Below are positions 40,414-45,710 of a stretch of 45,710 nucleotides of DNA, piece by piece. The translations under genes were made by a program, and so were the position numbers. The stretch's first letter is position 1; each line of letters starts with the position of its first letter. The notes under the pieces were generated by a model. It ran no database searches. It was not told the DNA's origin and saw only the letters and a program-made list of their open reading frames with translations. The stretch spans positions 1 to 45,710 of the forward strand of contig CATYVZ010000010.1 in the NCBI GenBank assembly GCA_958413985.1. The letters are read 5' to 3'. Source of the stretch: an uncultured Bacilli bacterium (lineage in GTDB: Bacteria; Bacillota_I; Bacilli_A; RF39; UBA660).

Positions 40414-40450
40414 AACTCCAATTAAATTTTATTCTTAATTGGAGTTTTAT
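40414..40450 (+). terminator. Intrinsic terminator after the double-HTH gene
   Basis: AACTCCAATTAA/TTAATTGGAGTT perfect 12-pair stem with a nine-base loop and a T-rich tail, nine bases after the stop codon. Confidence 0.85.
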
Positions 40451-40510
40451 AATATTTATTTATAAATTCAATTTTTTATTCTGATTCTCCTTTTAGATTT
40501 CATAAAATTC

Positions 40511-40800
40511 TTAATTACTGTTGATATTATCTACTTCGTTTAAAAATTTATCATATTCTTTATATGCAAGTTCCTTTACTACTTCATGAGATATTTTTCC
40601 TGCTCCATATAATATATCTCTTCCATTAAATTTTAAAAAGACATTTAATTTCTCTACCTAATCTTTCATTGTCATAGTATTATGATTTTCTGTTTGTATT
40701 TCTACATAATCTAAATACATTGTAACAAAATCTTTTTCTGTTAAATAGTTTTTTGATATATCAATATCATATTTATATATTGGACCATTAGATGATTGCT
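40511..40800 (-). pseudogene. Remnant of a RhuM-family gene (C-terminal part, with internal stop)
   Basis: On the minus strand one frame encodes about 95 residues like the C-terminus of RhuM-family proteins: YKYDIDISKNYLTEKDF, MYLDYVEIQTENHN, MTMKD, a stop, then VEKLNVFLKFNGRDILYGAG and KEYDKFLNEVDN. The TAG at 40660-40658 stands where the family has Trp (M-T-M-x-D-W-V-E-K-L), a single G-to-A change from TGG. A TGA lies just before the first similar residue, and the large N-terminal part is absent. So the gene is broken at both ends. RhuM genes are mobile accessory genes of unclear role. It lies between the HTH gene and a KilA-N gene on the same strand as the latter. Confidence 0.7.
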
Positions 40801-40824
40801 TTCAAAAGATTGTCCCTGATGACA

Positions 40825-41718
40825 CTAATTTTTATTATTCAACGATAACAAATCTCTATTTATCTCCTTTTGTAATATTTCTAATTCTTTTATATTTCTA
40901 TTATTTTGTAATATTCTCATTTGATTTTTAGCAGATTCATTCAATGATATTAATCTTTCTTTTTGAGAAATTCCTTTCCTAATTAATTCGGCATTTGTAT
41001 TTTCCAAATTATTTAATATTACTAGATGAAGTAAATCTGTATAATCTCTTATATTGCCATTTTTAGATAATTCCGGATGCTCATCTCTCCACTCTTTTGC
41101 TCTCATACCAAATAAAGCAACATTTAATACATCTGCTTCATTTGCATATATATAATTTTTTTGTTCTTCTGTTAAATTAGGAACAATATAATTTTTTATG
41201 GCATCCGTGTGTACAACATAATTAACTTTTGCTAAAATTCTATTTGCGTGCCATTCAATTTTTTCTTGATATGCTTCATTTTGTTTTAATCTTTCAAATT
41301 CCTTTATCAAATAGAGTTTAAATTCTGGCGACAACCAACTAGCAAACTCAAATGCTATATCGGGATGAGCAAAAGTACCAACACTATATTTCCCACTACT
41401 TGGAACAATCCCTATTGAATTAAATTTATCTTTCCATCTCTTTGGTGTCATTGTAAATCTATTATAAGGAGCTTCTTCTGTTTTAATTCTGTGAAATTCC
41501 ACGGAATTAAAATTTTCGTTATTTATTTCTTCCCATAATCCATAATACTCAAAAGAGTTTTTATTCGACATCCAATTTCTTATGACTCCAGATGGATCAT
41601 CATTATTAGAATACTTTGCTAAATCTGTAATTGAAATATAATCAATATTTCCTATTCTCATTATTCTAATTTTATTATTTATAACTTCTATTTCCGTTTT
41701 AATAGTATTATTTTTCAC
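40825..41718 (-). CDS. KilA-N domain protein
   Basis: A 297-aa protein with an N-terminal KilA-N DNA-binding domain (about 10-150): IDYISITDLAKYSNNDDPSG with IRNWMSNKNSFEYYGLWEEI, then KYSVGTFAHPDIAFEFASWL-SPEFKLYLIKEF, the classic KilA-N end. The C-terminal half is helical (EKIEWHANRILAKVNYVVHT onward) and matches the second domain commonly paired with KilA-N in phage and chromosomal copies. It starts with GTG behind GGAGAG. The gene lacks the ATCGAT sequences common in the host genes around it, and sits next to a broken RhuM gene, pointing to transfer. Function as an anti-repressor or regulator is inferred from the family. The 264 bases upstream to rlmD hold no gene I can support. Confidence 0.83.
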   Translation of the reverse strand: MKNNTIKTEIEVINNKIRIMRIGNIDYISITDLAKYSNNDDPSGVIRNWMSNKNSFEYYGLWEEINNENFNSVEFHRIKTEEAPYNRFTMTPKRWKDKFNSIGIVPSSGKYSVGTFAHPDIAFEFASWLSPEFKLYLIKEFERLKQNEAYQEKIEWHANRILAKVNYVVHTDAIKNYIVPNLTEEQKNYIYANEADVLNVALFGMRAKEWRDEHPELSKNGNIRDYTDLLHLVILNNLENTNAELIRKGISQKERLISLNESAKNQMRILQNNRNIKELEILQKEINRDLLSLNNKN

Positions 41719-41982
41719 TTTTATTTACTCTCCTTTCATCATTGATATTATTATAACAAAATTACAATCGCTATACCTATTATTTGTTTTATATATTTTG
41801 ATATGATTTTGTTCTATTACCCTCTTGAAATACAATAGTTCAGTCAATTTTGTTAAACGTGTCATATCGGACATACTTTCCAATCAGTAAGTCCCATATT
41901 TTCCTTGTCATAATCTACACTATATAGAGAATATATATCGGTTATTTTTTGATACCTACTGACTAGTTGATTTTCCCTTTAT

Positions 41983-43173
41983 TTACAAGGACTTGCTAGA
42001 CTCAAGAACGCACACACATTCCACATGATAAGTATTACTAAACATATCGAAAGGCGTTATTTCAACAACATCATAATCTTTACTTAACAATTTTAAATCG
42101 CGAGCTAGAGTAACTGGATCACATGAAACATAAATTAGTTTGTTAGGTTTAATATTGATAATATTTTTAATAGTTAAGTTATCTAAACCTGACCTTGATG
42201 GATCTACTATAATAATATCTGCTTTGAAATTATTTTCATTTAAAACAGATCCAACATCGCCTAATTTAAAATCAACATTATTTAAATGATTAATTTCCTT
42301 ATTCTTCAAAGCATCTTTAATAGCCGATTCATTAATTTCGACACCTAAAACGTGTTTTACTTTATGCGCCAAATAAATTCCGATTGTTCCAGTTCCACAA
42401 TATAAATCTAAAACATTAGTATCGTTGTCGACATACTTTAAAACTTGATCGTATATATTAATCATGCCAAGACGATTAACTTGAAAGAAAGAATTTGGGG
42501 AAATAACAAACTTTAAGTTATTAATTTCTTCAATTATATATCCTTTACCTTTTAATACTTTGTTATCCACAATAATTGTATCGATATCATCAAATAGTTT
42601 TATATCAATTATACCTTTTTCCACAATCAACATACTTTCATTACTAGTTACTCTTATCACTATTTTAGTTATAGTATTTAAATCGATATTGTTTAACTTT
42701 TTAATTATATTATTGATTTTACTATCGGCAATCAAACAACTATCGATAAAAATAAGATCATAAGATTTTTTTTGATAATACCCTAATTTTCGATTCACAT
42801 GTAGCGTAACCTTATTGCGATAATTATATTGAACAGTTGGAACAATCGCATTAATATTACCTACATTGCCAAATTTTTGAATGACCTCTGCGACTTTATT
42901 TTCTTTATACTTTAATTGTTCTTTATAGCCTAAATGCAATAAATCACAACCCCCACATTTCTCATAATATGGACAATCGCTTTTTACCCTTAAAGGACTT
43001 TTTTTAATATATTTTATAACTTTCCCTTCACTATATTTTTTCTTATCTTTAATTATTTCAATTACAACTATTTCGCCAACTAATGCATTGTCAATAAAAA
43101 TTGGTTTATCCTTTTTTGCTATACCACGACCAAAATGATCTAAACTTATTATTTCAACTTCTAAATTTTTCAT
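41983..43173 (-). CDS. rlmD: 23S rRNA (uracil-5-)-methyltransferase RlmD/RlmCD family
   Basis: Methylates uridine in 23S rRNA using SAM. The 396-aa protein begins with a TRAM domain (EIISLDHFGRGIAKKD), then CPYYEKCGGC, which gives three of the four iron-sulfur Cys (67, 73, 76). The SAM-binding fold is VLDLYCGTGTIGIYLA and GVEINESAIKDA, and YVSCDPVTLARDL near the end has the catalytic Cys351. In Bacillus a similar enzyme modifies two sites (RlmCD). No ribosome site precedes the ATG, and a TATAAT ends six bases before it, so the messenger may be leaderless. An accessory patch begins right after its 3' end. Confidence 0.93.
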   Translation of the reverse strand: MKNLEVEIISLDHFGRGIAKKDKPIFIDNALVGEIVVIEIIKDKKKYSEGKVIKYIKKSPLRVKSDCPYYEKCGGCDLLHLGYKEQLKYKENKVAEVIQKFGNVGNINAIVPTVQYNYRNKVTLHVNRKLGYYQKKSYDLIFIDSCLIADSKINNIIKKLNNIDLNTITKIVIRVTSNESMLIVEKGIIDIKLFDDIDTIIVDNKVLKGKGYIIEEINNLKFVISPNSFFQVNRLGMINIYDQVLKYVDNDTNVLDLYCGTGTIGIYLAHKVKHVLGVEINESAIKDALKNKEINHLNNVDFKLGDVGSVLNENNFKADIIIVDPSRSGLDNLTIKNIINIKPNKLIYVSCDPVTLARDLKLLSKDYDVVEITPFDMFSNTYHVECVCVLESSKSL

Positions 43174-43179
43174 AAATAT

Positions 43180-43188
43180 ATTATAACA
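43180..43188 (-). promoter_or_regulatory. Extended -10 promoter of rlmD
   Basis: TGTTATAAT on the minus strand (43188-43180); only six bases separate the -10 from the rlmD ATG, so transcription would begin at or near the start codon. Confidence 0.45.
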
Positions 43189-43191
43189 TGA

Positions 43192-43218
43192 AAAAGAATG
43201 CTAAGGTAACATTCTTTT
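43192..43218 (-). terminator. Intrinsic terminator after the GH25 gene
   Basis: GAATG/CATTC stem, extended by A-T pairs to nine, with a nine-base loop containing the stop codon and five T after it on the minus strand. Confidence 0.65.
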
Positions 43219-44190
43219 CTTAAATATTTTTTTAATACATTTTAGAATTTTTTTAAATAATATAATTATCTTTTGACAGAATGACGGTTTTTTTGCCGGT
43301 TCTTCATCCTTAGTATAAATAACATCGACAGCCTCATCTTTTTCCATTACTCCAGAAACGACAGCTATGTTTGGTGTATAACCAATAATACTAGGACTAG
43401 TAAAACTATAATCTGTTCCTTGAACAATTTGCTTAATTAAACTAGGACTAGCTATACTACCATTTTCATATAAATAGTTAATTGTCAAAGTAAATTCTTT
43501 AATTTCTGGCACTTCTTTAATATATCCATTTAATCCAGTCTCTTTCATGATTTCAGGATAATTTTTATAACTATAATCAAGATCAACATTACCGCTTATT
43601 CCATTTACCTTACCAGTGCTGGTATACTGCCAAATTCCATACTTATCCTCAAAATTAACGCTAGAACTCCACTGCGCTATCCACTTATCATACATAACCA
43701 AATCACTCAAAATAAGTCTTTCTCTAAACCAAGAAGTCGAAGCATAAATAGCAGCATAATAGTTATTTTTTTCTAAAATATCACAAAAATTAGCTATAAT
43801 CGGCGTCAATTTGCTTTTACCAATCGATGCTTGACTAGTACTAGCATATTTATCATTTTTAATGTCATGATTATCTTCAGTATCTATTACGATCGGATAT
43901 TCAAATTGCTTGTCTTTGATAAGTTTTAGGACAAATTCAGCCTCGGAAGTAGATTCTTCAATGGTGGTAGCACACGAATAATAATATGTACCAACTGGTA
44001 ATCCTACTTTTTTACATAAATTATAATTGTTTTCAAAATAATCGTCAATATATTTTAATTTTGATTTACCATAAGTCGTATACCCACAACGAATTATGAC
44101 AAATTCAATTCCTGACGCTTTTATTTTTTGAAAGTCATCTAACGAAAGGTTACCTTGCCATTCTGAAATATCAATACCTTTTATTTCCAT
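43201..44190 (-). CDS. GH25 muramidase with MucBP-like domain and cationic tail
   Basis: A 329-aa lysozyme of glycoside hydrolase family 25, which cleaves the MurNAc-GlcNAc bond of peptidoglycan. Residues 1-210 form the catalytic barrel: KGIDISEWQGNLSLDD with Asp7, and YPIVIDTEDNHD with Asp103 and Glu105; WIAQWSSS and DLDYSY complete the active site. Residues 232-295 fit a MucBP-like beta domain (LTINYLYENGSIASPSL). The last 30 residues are strongly basic and amphipathic (IIILFKKILKCIKKIFKKR). With the ATG at 44190 chosen from GAGGTGA upstream there is no signal peptide; an in-frame TTG at 44256 would add a hydrophobic lead but has no ribosome site. It follows the rRNA genes. Confidence 0.85.
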   Translation of the reverse strand: MEIKGIDISEWQGNLSLDDFQKIKASGIEFVIIRCGYTTYGKSKLKYIDDYFENNYNLCKKVGLPVGTYYYSCATTIEESTSEAEFVLKLIKDKQFEYPIVIDTEDNHDIKNDKYASTSQASIGKSKLTPIIANFCDILEKNNYYAAIYASTSWFRERLILSDLVMYDKWIAQWSSSVNFEDKYGIWQYTSTGKVNGISGNVDLDYSYKNYPEIMKETGLNGYIKEVPEIKEFTLTINYLYENGSIASPSLIKQIVQGTDYSFTSPSIIGYTPNIAVVSGVMEKDEAVDVIYTKDEEPAKKPSFCQKIIILFKKILKCIKKIFKKRMLP

Positions 44191-44275
44191 CCTCTCACCT
44201 CTGTTATAAAATATGAAAATAGAAAATATCGATAAAGTTAAAAAGTTTAAAAACAAACTATTTTAGCACAAAAAA

Positions 44276-44384
44276 AATTGGCAACTTGCTATTTTCGCTT
44301 TAACACTATCTTCGCCGTTAAAGAGCTTAACTGCTGTGTTCGAGATGGGAACAGGTGTATCCTCTTTGCTATCGTCACCAATTT
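44276..44384 (-). rRNA. rrf: 5S ribosomal RNA
   Basis: About 109 bases on the minus strand. The ends pair as TTGGTGAC with GTTGCCAA (helix I), and CCTGTTCCCATCTCGAACAC with AGCAGTTAAGCTC is the highly conserved loop B/C region. Eight T follow the 3' end and, with helix I, probably terminate the rRNA transcript. Ends are placed by pairing and may be off by a few bases. Confidence 0.95.
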
Positions 44385-44452
44385 AAATATAGAGAAAATA
44401 ATTCTCTGAAAACATGGTAATTGTTTTTATCACAAATTTAGTTAAAATAAAT

Positions 44453-45710
<1,258 letters not shown>

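Noticed and set aside
39977..40800. Double-HTH gene plus RhuM as a toxin-antitoxin pair
   Set aside because: The two are convergent, separated by a strong terminator, and the RhuM part is broken, so a functional pair cannot be supported.
41719..41982. Frame of about 46 codons (starting MTRLTKLTELLYF) on the minus strand upstream of the KilA-N gene
   Set aside because: No good ribosome site and no recognised similarity; it probably belongs to the KilA-N leader or is decayed element DNA.

Overview
The window comes from the chromosome of a low-GC (roughly 28-30%, by eye) Gram-positive bacterium of the Bacilli/Firmicutes. It uses the standard bacterial code: TGA is a real stop (rbfA, tsaD) and Trp is TGG. 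The mix of sporulation genes, a compact genome and several shortened housekeeping proteins resembles the uncultured, small-genome gut Bacilli near the RF39/Erysipelotrichia-Mollicutes branch. That placement is an inference from gene content, not a database result. Most genes lie on the minus strand, so transcription runs from high to low coordinates.

Layout. 1-5.4 kb: lepA, spoIIID (own promoter and terminator), hemW, then thyA-folA-tmk for dTMP synthesis. 5.5-11.7 kb: a YfhO-type membrane glycosyltransferase, an orphan type IV pilin with a strong promoter, valS under a valine T-box, and a small membrane protein. 11.8-16.6 kb: the sporulation/RNA block yqfC-yqfD-vanZ-ybeY-dgkA-era-yqzL-DUF1653-recO, in which vanZ sits where phoH/yqfF are usually found. 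16.7-18.7 kb: the ylbD-ylbE coat-type pair, divergent from a membrane-anchored repeat protein. 18.8-23.8 kb: tRNA-Ser(GCU) and the forespore block (628-aa coiled-coil protein, spoIIAA, sigF, spoVAC, spoVAD, spoVAE). 23.9-29.2 kb: uvrA and tsaE-tsaB-rimI-tsaD. 29.3-31.7 kb: a tyrosine T-box, two dUTPases of different fold, and tyrS. 31.7-36.8 kb: an HD hydrolase and rimP-nusA-rnpM-infB-rbfA. 36.9-39.2 kb: CPBP protease, metallophosphoesterase and a YwaF-like protein. 39.3-42 kb: an accessory patch with paired mini membrane proteins, a double-HTH regulator, a broken RhuM gene and a KilA-N protein. 42-45.7 kb: rlmD, a GH25 lysozyme, 5S rRNA and the 3' part of 23S rRNA, which runs off the window.

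Most striking system. The sigma-F locus lacks the anti-sigma kinase gene spoIIAB between spoIIAA and sigF. The SpoIIAA-like protein has Cys-Tyr (57-58) where the family has the phosphorylated Ser. The locus is headed by an unfamiliar secreted, membrane-anchored coiled-coil protein, and spoVA has its own near-consensus sigma-F/sigma-G promoter just after a terminator. Together these suggest that forespore sigma-factor control has been rewired in this lineage.

Other points of interest are a Tyr T-box that appears to drive dUTPases as well as tyrS, a one-domain RimP, a 27-aa YqzL, a GH25 lysozyme with a cationic amphipathic tail, and a recurring Shine-Dalgarno design (AGGTGAT, with a GTG exactly nine bases before the start) that would lead gene callers to choose wrong starts.
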